A stretch of DNA of 48,271 bases from Candidatus Falkowiibacteriota bacterium. GTDB taxonomy: Bacteria; Patescibacteriota; Patescibacteriia; XYB2-FULL-38-15. Positions 1 to 9,293 of this stretch are shown here, piece by piece; within the stretch, counting starts at the first letter, position 1, and every line of letters begins with the position of its first letter. A program made the translations under genes and the position numbers. Location of the stretch: NCBI GenBank assembly GCA_016214745.1, contig JACRNW010000002.1:1-48271 (forward strand), written 5' to 3'. A model generated the notes under the pieces. The model was not told where the DNA came from. It made no database searches and was given only the letters and a program-made list of their open reading frames with translations.

Positions 1-1
1 C

Positions 2-805
2 GCGCCGAAGGGAAAGGTCTTGGGAATTGATCTTGATCCGCGGGCGATTAAAATCGCGAAGTCAAGAATCGGAAATGCGGATAGGTTGGTCGCGGTGCAA
101 GGAAACTATAAAGACTTGAAAAATATTGTTCTTCAAAAAGATTTTAAAAATATTTCAGGCATCTTGATTGATCTCGGATTTTCTTCCATGGAAATCGCGG
201 ATCCTAAAAAAGGTTTTTCTTTTCAAATTGATGCGCCGCTCGATATGCGCTATGGCGAAGAAGGGGAGACGGCGGCGGATATTTTAAATCGAAGCAGGGA
301 ACAGGAGCTCGAAAGAATTTTCCGCGAATACGGCGAAGAGAAGTTTCCCGGAAGAATCGCCAGAAAAATTTGCGAAATTAGAAAAGATAATCCGATAGAC
401 ACGACTTTCAAATTAGTAGACGCGATTGCCGAAGTAGTTCCTAAAAAATTTCAGTTTGGCAGAGTCCATTTTGCCACAAAAGTTTTTCAGGCTCTTCGCA
501 TTGCCGTAAACCATGAACTTGAAAATTTAACCGAAGTTTTGCCGCAAGCGATTCGAATTCTTCCGCCGGGCGGACGGCTCGCGATAATTTCGTTTCATTC
601 TCTGGAAGACAGAATTGTTAAACAATATTTTAAAAAAGAATCAACCGATTGCGTTTGTCCAAAAAGCATTCCGGTCTGCAGCTGCGGCCACAAAGCGATT
701 TTAAAAATTTTAAATAAAAAACCAATAGTACCCAGTGAGGAGGAGGCAACCAATAATCCCAGGTCTCGGAGCGCGAAGCTTCGAGTCGCTGAGAAATTGA
801 AGTAA
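2..805 (+). CDS. rsmH: 16S rRNA (cytosine1402-N4)-methyltransferase RsmH, 5'-truncated by window edge
   Basis: SAM-dependent methyltransferase that methylates N4 of C1402 in the 16S rRNA decoding centre. The reading frame is open from base 2, so the true start lies outside the window and the first visible residues (APKGKVLGIDLDP) already belong to the SAM-binding region. Family motifs visible are GILIDLGFSS, the PLDMRY block, the FATKVFQALRIAVN block, PPGGRLAIISFHSLEDRIVK, and a Cys-rich tail (CVCPKSIPVCSCG). It sits directly upstream of an ftsL-like gene, the classic dcw-cluster order. The family assignment is secure; the N-terminus is missing. Confidence 0.95.
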   Translation, partial: APKGKVLGIDLDPRAIKIAKSRIGNADRLVAVQGNYKDLKNIVLQKDFKNISGILIDLGFSSMEIADPKKGFSFQIDAPLDMRYGEEGETAADILNRSREQELERIFREYGEEKFPGRIARKICEIRKDNPIDTTFKLVDAIAEVVPKKFQFGRVHFATKVFQALRIAVNHELENLTEVLPQAIRILPPGGRLAIISFHSLEDRIVKQYFKKESTDCVCPKSIPVCSCGHKAILKILNKKPIVPSEEEATNNPRSRSAKLRVAEKLK

Positions 806-819
806 GCCGAAAGTCATTT

Positions 820-1185
820 ATGTCAAAATTTCTGGCACTGATCCAAAACAAAAACAAAAAAGAACGGGCTGACGACGTTAGGCCTCGTTCCTGGTATAGA
901 TTTTTCATAAACGTCAAAACTTTTAATATTTTGATTTTGGCGTCAATTTGTTTTTTTGGCGCGCTTTACCTCGCCCAAATTAACAGCATGGCAATTAAGG
1001 GTTTTGAGATTAAAGATCTTGAGGACAAGCAATCCGCGCTTAAAGAAAATATCAGAAAAGTGGAGTTCCAAGTTGCGGAAATGCAGTCAACCGCGAAAAT
1101 TCAGGAGAGAATCAATAGTTTGAGCATGGTTAGCGTGGCGAAAGTTGATTACGCGAAAACGAGCGGAACGGTCGCCGTCAAATAG
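820..1185 (+). CDS. ftsL: FtsL-like cell-division membrane protein
   Basis: 121-aa bitopic protein: a basic cytoplasmic N-terminus (residues 1-33), one TM helix (about 34-52), then a Lys/Glu-rich segment with coiled-coil character (about 58-105). This is the FtsL/DivIC topology. FtsL recruits and activates the FtsWI septal synthase together with FtsB/FtsQ. It starts 14 nt after rsmH stops, which is the usual rsmH-ftsL order; position plus topology carries the call because sequence conservation in this family is poor. FtsI or MurE would normally follow, but here the next stretch is non-coding, so the dcw cluster is broken after this gene. Confidence 0.75.
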   Translation: MSKFLALIQNKNKKERADDVRPRSWYRFFINVKTFNILILASICFFGALYLAQINSMAIKGFEIKDLEDKQSALKENIRKVEFQVAEMQSTAKIQERINSLSMVSVAKVDYAKTSGTVAVK

Positions 1186-1398
1186 AAATGAGCCGCATAA
1201 AACCAGCATCTGCGTTTATCGGCGTATAGATCTGCGTGCTTCTGCGGAACGTCCCGCCGATTGGCGCAGATTCAAACGCAGAATAACGCTGAAAATAAAT
1301 CTGTACGTATTAGCATTATAAATATTTCGCAGTTTTTCCGGAGGTAGTGTCAAAGAATTAACCCTTTGGCAAACTCTGATAAAAACTGCGAGCTAACG
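1186..1398. repeat. Non-coding stretch with degenerate dispersed repeats
   Basis: No convincing gene. Between about 1205 and 1310 the sequence repeats variants of CTGCG, TCTGCGTGCTTCTGCGGAA and CGCAGA on both strands, giving several short inverted repeats. This resembles decayed dispersed intergenic repeat sequence. A short inverted repeat (TGTCAAAG with CTTTGGCA, about 1348-1372) follows. An open frame through here from a TTG near 1366 has no ribosome site and crosses a terminator, so I do not call it. Confidence 0.45.
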
Positions 1399-1438
1399 GC
1401 TTCTTCTTACCTTTGTTCAAGGATGAAGAAGCTGTTTT
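1399..1438 (+). terminator. Rho-independent terminator
   Basis: GCTTCTTC (1399-1406) pairs with GAAGAAGC (1425-1432), with an inner CCTT/AAGG extension and a T-run from 1434. It probably ends transcription coming from the rsmH-ftsL side. Confidence 0.7.
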
Positions 1439-1539
1439 TGTTTTGGGGAAAGATGCTTTACAATGTATATAAATATATAGTACTATTAAAATGTACTAAT
1501 CTATATGACAACCAGTTGGGCAAAATAATAAATAATTTT

Positions 1540-1668
1540 ATGTATGCATTATTGCTTCTTGCAATTGCAATTTTAATTTTTGTTGGGTTATTTGTTATTC
1601 ATCCTCTTTTGGGATTAATTGTGTTGCTCATAATTATAGCAATTGTCTGGGGTGTTTTTAGAAATTAA
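1540..1668 (+). CDS. Very small hydrophobic membrane protein
   Basis: 42-aa protein starting at the ATG at 1540. It consists almost only of Leu/Ile/Val with a Pro-Leu-Gly break in the middle (FVIHPLLGLIV), predicting two short membrane spans or a hairpin, and ends VFRN. The start was chosen because the upstream in-frame codons overlap the terminator at 1399-1438. It ends 7 nt before the ATG of the secreted Cys-rich protein, suggesting co-transcription. Function is unknown; it may be a spurious ORF, but its composition fits a genuine one- or two-TM microprotein. Confidence 0.45.
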   Translation: MYALLLLAIAILIFVGLFVIHPLLGLIVLLIIIAIVWGVFRN

Positions 1669-1675
1669 AAATAGT

Positions 1676-2572
1676 ATGTCTCGTAATAATTTTAAAAAAA
1701 TCTTATTTCTAATTTACTCCGTTTTGATTGTTATAGTTCCGTTACGAGTTTTTGCAACTTCAGGCGCCTGCTCCTACCATGGTGGGGTGGATTGTAGTGC
1801 CGGTCCATTGGTAGGCGGAGGAGTTATTTGTAATGATGGATGGAGCGATAGTTCTGTGAATTATTATGATACTTATATCTGCGGCGGAACAGATCCGAGA
1901 ATGCAAACTCTAAGTAAAGCGTGCAGTGGACTAAATCCGAATGACTATCCAGATTACAGTAAATTACAAATACAGCTTCAAACGGATTGTATGGAAAATA
2001 TGTGTCCTACCACACCATGTGCAAATTCCGTAGAATTTATAAATGGTCTCAATAATTGTATAGGAACATCAAAGGACGAAGCATATGTGCAAGTACTAAA
2101 TAAATGTACTGAACTTAAATTAAATCAAATTTGTCCTGAAAATTCAACATATCAAAGTACGGACAACTTATGTCATTGCAACGAAGGGTTTTTTATTAAT
2201 GATAATAAATGCGTTAAAAATACTTGTCCAGATAATTCTTTTTTATGGGAAAATGTTGTTAATCTGAAGGAAGATAAAGATTCATTTCTCTTAACTAACA
2301 ACGATAAATGTGTTTGCGTATCAGGATATGTAAATTATAAGCATCAATGTATAAAAGAATCAGAGGTACCAAAACCCGCGTACACTCCGCCGCCAGCGCC
2401 TGCTCCGACGAAGATTATTGCGCCAGTGGCAAATACTGATACGATACACACAGAAGATACTAACCAGCCAATTCAAGATATACAAAATCAGACTTTTGTA
2501 GAAGACCCCATAGTTAAAAAATTACCTTGGTGGCAAAGATTATGGGAGTGGTTTAAGAGTTTATTTAGATAG
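1676..2572 (+). CDS. Secreted Cys-rich protein with SHGGVDC-type domain
   Basis: 298-aa exported protein. Residues 1-27 form a signal peptide (basic NNFKK, a hydrophobic stretch, VFA). The mature part starts with a Cys domain: GACSYHGGVDC, then GVICNDGW. A middle region has many spaced Cys, including EGF-like phrases such as CHCNEGFFINDNKC and CVCVSGYVNYKHQC. A Pro-rich linker (about 248-262) follows, and it ends with a Trp-rich amphipathic tail (PWWQRLWEWFKSLFR), a form common in CPR secreted proteins. The start at 1676 is chosen over an upstream GTG-type codon because it begins the signal peptide. Function is unknown; a surface role is inference. Confidence 0.6.
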   Translation: MSRNNFKKILFLIYSVLIVIVPLRVFATSGACSYHGGVDCSAGPLVGGGVICNDGWSDSSVNYYDTYICGGTDPRMQTLSKACSGLNPNDYPDYSKLQIQLQTDCMENMCPTTPCANSVEFINGLNNCIGTSKDEAYVQVLNKCTELKLNQICPENSTYQSTDNLCHCNEGFFINDNKCVKNTCPDNSFLWENVVNLKEDKDSFLLTNNDKCVCVSGYVNYKHQCIKESEVPKPAYTPPPAPAPTKIIAPVANTDTIHTEDTNQPIQDIQNQTFVEDPIVKKLPWWQRLWEWFKSLFR

Positions 2573-2663
2573 AAAAGTTTTAAATATTGACAAAACTTTA
2601 GTTTTTTGATAGTATAAAAATATGTTAAATATATTGTTTAATTTGTTGAAAAGGGGAGAGATT

Positions 2664-2969
2664 ATGTCAGAGGCTTTGATAGCCTACAAATATCGCTTCC
2701 CCGAACATTTAGAAATCTCTATTAAAAAATCCGAAGACGGAGGTTATATTGCTTTTGTAGATAATTTACCTGGTTGTATGACTCAGGCCGAGACGAGTCA
2801 AGAGCTTTTTGAAACGGTTCATGATGCCGTCTACACTTACCTCAAAATTCCTAAGCATTACAAAATTTATATGCCAACCTTTTTCCCTCCCGAAGAATGG
2901 CGGAAAGAAATGGGCATAAAGATACCAAACAAATACCTTGAAGGAAAATTGATGTTGCAACAAAGATAA
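2664..2969 (+). CDS. hicB: HicB-like antitoxin
   Basis: About 101 aa. The conserved HicB fold signature is visible: YKYRFPEHLEISIKKSEDGGYIAFVDNLPGCMTQAET, followed by a helix (SQELFETVHDAVYTYL). HicB neutralises the HicA mRNA interferase and usually represses its own operon. The ATG at 2664 is preferred over the one at 2622 because AAAGGGGAGAG lies just upstream of it. There is no obvious DNA-binding C-terminal domain; the tail is short and basic. The stop overlaps the hicA ATG by 1 nt, so the two are translationally coupled. Gene order is antitoxin first, the reverse of classical hicAB. Confidence 0.75.
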   Translation: MSEALIAYKYRFPEHLEISIKKSEDGGYIAFVDNLPGCMTQAETSQELFETVHDAVYTYLKIPKHYKIYMPTFFPPEEWRKEMGIKIPNKYLEGKLMLQQR

Positions 2970-3202
2970 TGAGTGATTTTTTCTTTCCATGTAAACGGAG
3001 AAAAATAATGAGAGCTCTAAAAAAATTAGGGTTCTGCCTTGAAGAGGGTTCAAAACATGCGTTAGCGGAGTGTATTCCAAATGGAAAAAAGACGACTATA
3101 CCAAGACAAAGGGAAATAAAAAGGGAAATTGTTAATAGTATAGCGTCGTTCTTGTTAGATAAGGATGTTGAGAAGGAACAATTACTTAAATTACTTAGAT
3201 AA
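2969..3202 (+). CDS. hicA: HicA-like mRNA interferase toxin
   Basis: 77 aa, close to normal HicA length. The dsRBD-like arrangement is visible: a helix (KRRKIMRALKKLGF), then the catalytic-His strand region (EEGSKHA, H30), then KKTTIPRQREIKREIVNSI as the final strand and helix. HicA cleaves mRNA when freed from HicB. The start at 2969 is kept because the N-terminal helix needs it. The active site is GSKH rather than the more common GSH/GGH spacing. It is followed directly by a terminator, so hicBA forms a self-contained unit. Confidence 0.7.
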   Translation: MSDFFFPCKRRKIMRALKKLGFCLEEGSKHALAECIPNGKKTTIPRQREIKREIVNSIASFLLDKDVEKEQLLKLLR

Positions 3203-3217
3203 AAAATTTGATTATAC

Positions 3218-4378
<1,161 letters not shown>

Positions 4379-4402
4379 ATAGTGCCCATAATTTAGTTTT
4401 TG

Positions 4403-4411
4403 TGGTAAAAT
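4403..4411 (+). promoter_or_regulatory. Extended -10 promoter, likely leaderless
   Basis: TGGTAAAAT (TG-N-TAAAAT) ends 8 nt before the ATG at 4420, the same geometry as the tgt promoter. Confidence 0.5.
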
Positions 4412-4419
4412 AAACTAAT

Positions 4420-4791
4420 ATGGCCCAAAAGGTCACAGGCGGTTTAATAAGAGATGTTTTTCTGGACACTATCCGGGAGATTTTGTATTTTCCGGTTTGG
4501 TGGTATACCCGCGGACTTCTCCGGGCGGGAAGTTTTTCTTGGCAGAGAATAAAAAATATGGAGCTGCGCCTGGGCGTTAAAGTTTGGGTCGTGAATATTT
4601 TTAAACCGATGTTTGGCCAGCGTGATATCGCAGGAGTGCTCATAAGTTTCTTTATGAGAATTTTCCAGATAATCGGCCGGACACTGGTTTTAATTTTATG
4701 GACCCTGGTAATGATTCTTGTATTTTTTATCTGGATTATTTTGCCGATTTTAGTGATTTTGGGAATTATTTTAAATTTAGCGGCGGCGTAA
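4420..4791 (+). CDS. Conserved-type membrane protein upstream of ClpC-like ATPase
   Basis: 123 aa. The N-terminal half is amphipathic and Trp/aromatic-rich (IREILYFPVWWYTRGLL), with a short re-entrant or peripheral segment (LGVKVWVVNIFKPMFGQRDIAG). The C-terminus holds one or two TM spans (about 70-120, a long Leu/Ile/Val/Trp stretch). I do not recognise a named family. It lies 94 nt upstream of the membrane-anchored ClpC-like ATPase in the same direction, so a joint membrane role is possible, but this is only context. Confidence 0.6.
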   Translation: MAQKVTGGLIRDVFLDTIREILYFPVWWYTRGLLRAGSFSWQRIKNMELRLGVKVWVVNIFKPMFGQRDIAGVLISFFMRIFQIIGRTLVLILWTLVMILVFFIWIILPILVILGIILNLAAA

Positions 4792-4885
4792 GTTAAAAGT
4801 TAAAAATGTAAAGTGTGAAGTTACAATTCAAAGTTCAAAGTCAACAACTTTTAATTTTTCACTGCAACTTTTCACTTTTATTTGT
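4792..4885. repeat. Short AT-rich intergenic repeat tract
   Basis: Repeated AAGTTAAAA, AAAGTTCAAAG and TTCACTTTT phrases on both strands form short inverted repeats. Similar phrase repeats occur near 29540-29590 and inside murB (28531-28561). Confidence 0.5.
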
Positions 4886-7657
4886 ATGACGGTCGAAAAA
4901 AATAATAACTTATTAATCTGTCCTGCCTGCGGCGGAAAGGGAAAAGTGGGGGCCGGAAAATGTCTGGCATGTCAGGGATATGGCGCTGGCCTTTGGCGCG
5001 CCGGCAGATTTTTGTATTGGAATAGGGCAATCAGCGGCCGTGAACTGCAAAGAGGGAAAATAGAAAGATTTTTAAGAGTTATTTTCGCCGGAGCGACTTT
5101 TCTTTTTGGTTTTGGAGCTTTGGCGTTTTTAGTCTGGCGCGTTTCGGAAATTGGCTTCATTTCAATTTTTAATTTCTCATTTTGGATTTCCGGCAATTTG
5201 GCCGTAACTTTATTTTTAATTTCTCTCATCGGCGATTTTTATTTGATTTATCGTTTTTCGGAAGAGCAGGCGGCCAAAGGCAGAGTGGAAAAGCGTGGAT
5301 ATGAAGAAAAAACCAGTGAAAAGATAAAAACGGCGCCGATGCAGGAGATTACCGACTGGATGGCGGTTCGGCAACTGTCGGCTAAAGAAAAAATTGACGT
5401 AGCGAAAACTTTAAGCCCCGAAGCCGAGCACGCGCTCGTTGACGCCTGGAAAGCGGCTCTGAAGTTTGGCCATCGCGAAGTTACGCCGCTCCATATTTTT
5501 GGCGCGCTTCTTTTTTTCGGAAAAGCGGCCGTGGTTTTTGGCCGGCTGGGCATTAGTTTAAAAAATTTACAGGAAAAAATTATTAAACAGCTCTCGGCGC
5601 TCCCGATTGATTTGCCGGAACGGGGAGAACCAGCGATTTCCTCGGCGGCGATTTTGGTTTTCCTTGACGCGTATTCTTTGGCTTACGAATCCCGCCGCGA
5701 GCAGATTGATATTGCCGAACTTATTTTAGCCACGGCGCGGGCCGAGGCGATTGTGGAAGAAGTTTTGTATTCTCTGGAAGTTGATTTAAATAAATTACAA
5801 AATGTGGTGGAGTGGCTTAAGATTTCCGAACTTTTGAGAAAAAAATGGAAAGAATCGCGGGCCCTGGCGCGGCTCCGGCCGGGCGGAACAATGTCCCGAG
5901 CCATGACAGCTATGGCTACGCCGTATCTTGACCAATTTAGCCGAGATTTAACTTTGATGGCCAAGTACGCGTATCTCGCGCCGTGCATTGGCCGGGAAAA
6001 AGAAACGGACGAAATTTTGCGGATTATTGAAGGCGGGCGGCAAAGCGTGATTTTGGTCGGCAATCCCGGCGTCGGGAAAAATACGATTGTTGAAGGTTTG
6101 GCGGAACGGATGCTTGAGGAAGACGTGCCAAAAATTTTACAGGATAAAAGATTAATCAGTTTAAATGTCGGCCAGCTCGTGGCCGGAGCGTCGCCGGCTG
6201 ATGCCCAGGAACGGCTTTTGATAATTTGCAGTGAAATTGCCCGGGCCGGCAATATTGTTCTTTATATTCCGGATATTGAAGGATTAATCGGCATCACCTC
6301 CGGCGCGGAAGAAAGCGTTGATCTCTCGCGCGTCTTGGCCGACGAACTTGGCAAAGGATATTTTTTCGTCTTGGCCACGGCAACGCTCGGAAACTGGAGC
6401 CGGCACATTGAATCGTCAACTCTTGGAAATGTTTTACAAAAAATTGAAGTCAAGGAACCGGAAATAAACGAGGCCATCCAAATTTTGGAAGCCAAAGCGG
6501 GCGGCGTTGAATATCAGAATAAAATAATTTTTTCTTACAGCGCTCTGGAAAAAGCAGTCACTTTGTCCGACAGATATTTGCACGAAAGATTTTTGCCGGA
6601 AAAAGCCATTGAAATTTTACGCGAAGCGGCTCATTACACGCGAAGCAAAAAGGGTGAGGACGCGATTGTGGGCGGCGAAGACGTAGCCGAAGTCGTGGCG
6701 CAAAAAACAAAGATTCCGGTGACGGCTGTAACCGAAGGCGAAACTGAAAAACTTTTGCGGCTTGAAGAAGTGATGCACCACCGCGTTATCGGCCAGGATG
6801 AAGCGGTGAAAATGGTGGCCGCCGCGCTCCGGCGGGCGAGAGCCGAACTTCGCGAAGGCAAGCGGCCGATTGCAAATTTCTTGTTTTTAGGGCCGACCGG
6901 CGTTGGTAAAACCGAAACCGCAAAAACCGTGGCTGAAGTTTATTTTGGCAGCGAAGAAAATATGATTCGCCTTGATATGTCAGAATATCAAGATCAGGCG
7001 AGTATTTATAAATTAATCGGCGCGCCGGCCGGAGGATCTCCTGGATTTCTAACCGAGGCGGTGCGGAAAAGTCCTTTTACTCTTTTGCTTCTGGACGAAA
7101 TTGAAAAAGCTCATCCGGATATTTTAAATGTTTTTCTGCAAGTGATGGACGACGGCCGCCTGACCGATAACCAGGGGAGAACAATTGATTTCACAAGCGT
7201 TATTTTGATTGCCACTTCAAACGCCGGGTCACCGGCAATTCAAGACGGGATTCGGCAGGGTTTGGGAATTGAAGCGGTTAAAGATCGTTTAATAAATATA
7301 GATTTAAAACCGTATTTCCGCCCGGAATTTTTAAACCGTTTTGACGGAGTGATTGTTTACAAACCGCTCGCGGAAAATGAAATTGAAACGATTGCCGGTT
7401 TGATGCTTGACAAAATTGCTAAACAATTGGAAAATAAACACGGAATTGTTTTTGAAGCGACTCCCGAGGCCGTCGCGGAACTCGCTAAAGCAGGCTTTGA
7501 TCCGGTTTTTGGCGCGAGACCTCTCCGCCGCGTGATTCAGGAAAAAGTGGAAGATGGTTTGGCTAATTTGCTTTTAACAAAACAAGTCGGCCGGCGGGAC
7601 AAAATTATTCTTGAAGCCGGCGGAAATTTTAGAGTGGAGAAGGCGAGGGAGTTGTAG
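4886..7657 (+). CDS. Membrane-anchored ClpC-like AAA+ ATPase with N-terminal zinc motif
   Basis: 923 aa, Clp/Hsp100 class I architecture with additions. Residues 12-29: a DnaJ-like CxxC...CxxC zinc ribbon (CPAC, CLAC). Residues about 66-86 and 103-122: two TM helices. Residues about 170-310: Clp_N-like helical repeats. D1 (about 370-560) is degenerate: the Walker A is GNPGVGKNT (Asn where Thr/Ser is normal) and the Walker B region reads VLYIPDIEG instead of the usual FIDEIH. D2 (about 640-850) is canonical: GPTGVGKTET (about 668), LLLLDEIEKAHPD (about 733), IATSNAG, and sensor 2 GARPLRR. So D2 is the likely motor. It is presumably a substrate unfoldase for ClpP or a stand-alone disaggregase; a ClpP-docking loop was not clearly identifiable and no clpP is in the window. 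The last gene of a short same-strand run. Confidence 0.85.
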   Translation: MTVEKNNNLLICPACGGKGKVGAGKCLACQGYGAGLWRAGRFLYWNRAISGRELQRGKIERFLRVIFAGATFLFGFGALAFLVWRVSEIGFISIFNFSFWISGNLAVTLFLISLIGDFYLIYRFSEEQAAKGRVEKRGYEEKTSEKIKTAPMQEITDWMAVRQLSAKEKIDVAKTLSPEAEHALVDAWKAALKFGHREVTPLHIFGALLFFGKAAVVFGRLGISLKNLQEKIIKQLSALPIDLPERGEPAISSAAILVFLDAYSLAYESRREQIDIAELILATARAEAIVEEVLYSLEVDLNKLQNVVEWLKISELLRKKWKESRALARLRPGGTMSRAMTAMATPYLDQFSRDLTLMAKYAYLAPCIGREKETDEILRIIEGGRQSVILVGNPGVGKNTIVEGLAERMLEEDVPKILQDKRLISLNVGQLVAGASPADAQERLLIICSEIARAGNIVLYIPDIEGLIGITSGAEESVDLSRVLADELGKGYFFVLATATLGNWSRHIESSTLGNVLQKIEVKEPEINEAIQILEAKAGGVEYQNKIIFSYSALEKAVTLSDRYLHERFLPEKAIEILREAAHYTRSKKGEDAIVGGEDVAEVVAQKTKIPVTAVTEGETEKLLRLEEVMHHRVIGQDEAVKMVAAALRRARAELREGKRPIANFLFLGPTGVGKTETAKTVAEVYFGSEENMIRLDMSEYQDQASIYKLIGAPAGGSPGFLTEAVRKSPFTLLLLDEIEKAHPDILNVFLQVMDDGRLTDNQGRTIDFTSVILIATSNAGSPAIQDGIRQGLGIEAVKDRLINIDLKPYFRPEFLNRFDGVIVYKPLAENEIETIAGLMLDKIAKQLENKHGIVFEATPEAVAELAKAGFDPVFGARPLRRVIQEKVEDGLANLLLTKQVGRRDKIILEAGGNFRVEKAREL

Positions 7658-7671
7658 TTTAAAAATTAGTT

Positions 7672-8757
7672 ATGTACTTTATCCCTTTTATCGTCACATT
7701 TTTGTTGGCGGTTTTTTTGACCGGGCTCGTCCTTCGGCTGGCTTTAAGATATAAAATTGTTGACGAGCCGACTGAACCGAGAAAAATTCATAAAAAGCCA
7801 ATGCCGCTTTTTGGAGGCTTCGCGATTTTTTTATCATTTTTCGGAATCCTGGCTTATTACATTTTTTTTACGGACAAAATTTTAGGTAGTGAAATTGTCG
7901 TGAAAAATTTAATCGGCGTGTTTTTGGGCGGCGCGCTTTTAATGGTCGGCGGATTTTTAGATGATAAATATAAATTGGCGCCAAAGTATCAAATCATTTG
8001 GCCGATTGCGGCGGTGATTGCTGTAATTGTAAGCGGCGTCGGGATAGATCAAGTTACAAATCCTTTCGGCGGACTTTTGCATCTTGATTCCTGGCAGAAA
8101 ATTATTTTTTGGTGGCAGGGCATTCCATATAAAATTACGATTCTCGCCGACCTTTTCACTTTTGTTTGGTTAATGGGAATGATGTACACGACGAAATTTT
8201 TGGACGGCTTGGACGGTTTGGTTTCCGGAGTTTCAACCATCGGCGCGGTAATAATTTTCTTTGTGAGTTTAATGGCCGAAGTCGCCCAGCCGGGCACGGC
8301 CATGCTTGCAATAATTTTCGCCGGAGCTTGCGCGGGATTTTTGGTTTGGAATTTTAATCCGGCGAAGATTTTTTTGGGTGAGGGCGGAAGCTTATTTACG
8401 GGATTTATTTTGGGAGTTTTGTCCATTATTGCCGGAGGTAAAATCGCGACCACACTTTTGATTATGGGTTTGCCGATTTTAGACGCCGCGATTGTCATTT
8501 TGCGGCGGCTAATTTCCCGGCCGAAAAGTTTGGTTTTGGCCGACCAAAAACATCTGCATTTTCGACTGCTCGACGCCGGAATGACCCAGCGCCAGGCCGT
8601 GCTTTCCTTGTATTTTGTCACCATGGCTTTTGGTACCTCAACTCTAATTTTAAAATCAGAAGGAAAGTTGTTTGCTCTTGTGACCCTGGCGGTTTTGGGC
8701 GTGCTTTGGATAGTGGTCCTGATAAAAGGCCGCCATAATGAGCAGAAAATAGAATAA
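7672..8757 (+). CDS. Undecaprenyl-phosphate sugar-1-phosphate transferase (WecA/MraY family)
   Basis: 361-aa polytopic membrane enzyme that moves a HexNAc-1-phosphate from a UDP-sugar to the lipid carrier, starting surface polymer synthesis. Visible signatures: DEPTEPRKIHKKPMPLFGG near the N-terminus (WecA/TagO type), the Mg-binding DD (residues 97-98, GGFLDDKY), TKFLDGLDGL, FLGEGGS (usually FLGDxGS), and HLHFRLLDAGMTQRQ on the last cytoplasmic loop. The PRKIHKKP motif favours WecA/TagO over MraY. It starts 14 nt after the ClpC-like gene. Confidence 0.85.
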   Translation: MYFIPFIVTFLLAVFLTGLVLRLALRYKIVDEPTEPRKIHKKPMPLFGGFAIFLSFFGILAYYIFFTDKILGSEIVVKNLIGVFLGGALLMVGGFLDDKYKLAPKYQIIWPIAAVIAVIVSGVGIDQVTNPFGGLLHLDSWQKIIFWWQGIPYKITILADLFTFVWLMGMMYTTKFLDGLDGLVSGVSTIGAVIIFFVSLMAEVAQPGTAMLAIIFAGACAGFLVWNFNPAKIFLGEGGSLFTGFILGVLSIIAGGKIATTLLIMGLPILDAAIVILRRLISRPKSLVLADQKHLHFRLLDAGMTQRQAVLSLYFVTMAFGTSTLILKSEGKLFALVTLAVLGVLWIVVLIKGRHNEQKIE

Positions 8758-8760
8758 ATA

Positions 8761-9200
8761 AATTCCCCTCTTAAGGTAAGAGGGGTTAGGGGAGTTATGA
8801 ATCATTTTTATAATGACCCAGTGATAAAATCACGAAGGCGCAATTTGCGGAAAAATCAGACTGATACGGAAAGAAAGTTATGGAGCGTATTACGCGCCAA
8901 GCAGATAAATGGTTTAAAATTTTTTCGTCAGTATGGAGTTGGTCCATATATTTTAGATTTTTATTGTCCAAAATATAGATTAGCAATAGAACTGGATGGC
9001 AGTCAGCACGGCGAACCCATTAATAGGCAACGAGACGAGAAGAGGGAAGAGTATTTAAAGGGTCAGGATATTAATATTTTAAGGTTTTGGAACAATGAAG
9101 TCTTAAATAATTTTGAAGGAGTGGAAGAGAGGTTAATGGATGAAATTAAGCGGCTTTCATAACTCCTCCTAACCTCCCCTTACCTTAAGGGGAGGGGTAA
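8761..9200. mobile_element. Inverted-repeat-bounded DUF559 mini-element
   Basis: Left end (about 8764-8800): CCCCTCTTAAGGTAAGAGGGG followed by TTAGGGGAGTTATGA. The right end (about 9159-9197) is its near-exact reverse complement, TCATAACTCCTCCTAACC then CCCCTTACCTTAAGGGG. The start codon of the DUF559 ORF lies in the left repeat and its stop codon in the right repeat, so the element is ORF plus ends with nothing spare. Each end also contains its own small palindrome. Related ORF-less ends occur at 26317-26354 and near 28000-28022. Confidence 0.6.
8797..9162 (+). CDS. DUF559 (Vsr-like/PD-(D/E)XK fold) nuclease-domain protein
   Basis: 121 aa. Family motifs: LRKNQTDTERKLW, RAKQINGLKFFRQYGVGPYILDFYCP, LAIELDGSQHG (the D...ExD-like putative metal site), and ILRFWNNEVL. 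DUF559 proteins share the Vsr/very-short-patch endonuclease fold; their biology is poorly known. The whole ORF sits inside an inverted-repeat pair, which suggests it helps its own DNA to spread or is carried by it. Length and motifs look intact. Confidence 0.85.
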   Translation: MNHFYNDPVIKSRRRNLRKNQTDTERKLWSVLRAKQINGLKFFRQYGVGPYILDFYCPKYRLAIELDGSQHGEPINRQRDEKREEYLKGQDINILRFWNNEVLNNFEGVEERLMDEIKRLS

Positions 9201-9258
9201 ATTTGGCTAATATTAGAGAAAATATTGCAATAAGGTATAAATAATCTGTCAAAAGCCC

Positions 9259-9287
9259 TTGACAGATTGTTGTTTTTATGGTATTAT
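9259..9287 (+). promoter_or_regulatory. Consensus sigma70 promoter at start of GC-rich island A
   Basis: TTGACA (9259-9264), a 17-nt spacer, TATTAT (9282-9287), then AAAGTGTTGACAA. The promoter of the GC-rich cassette at 27.3 kb has the same form: TTGACA-N17-TATCAT followed by AAAGTGTTGGCAA. Confidence 0.75.
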
Positions 9288-9293
9288 AAAGTG

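Noticed and set aside
1366-1539. An in-frame N-terminal extension (from TTG 1366) of the small membrane protein.
   Set aside because: It would run across the terminator at 1399-1438 and has no ribosome site.
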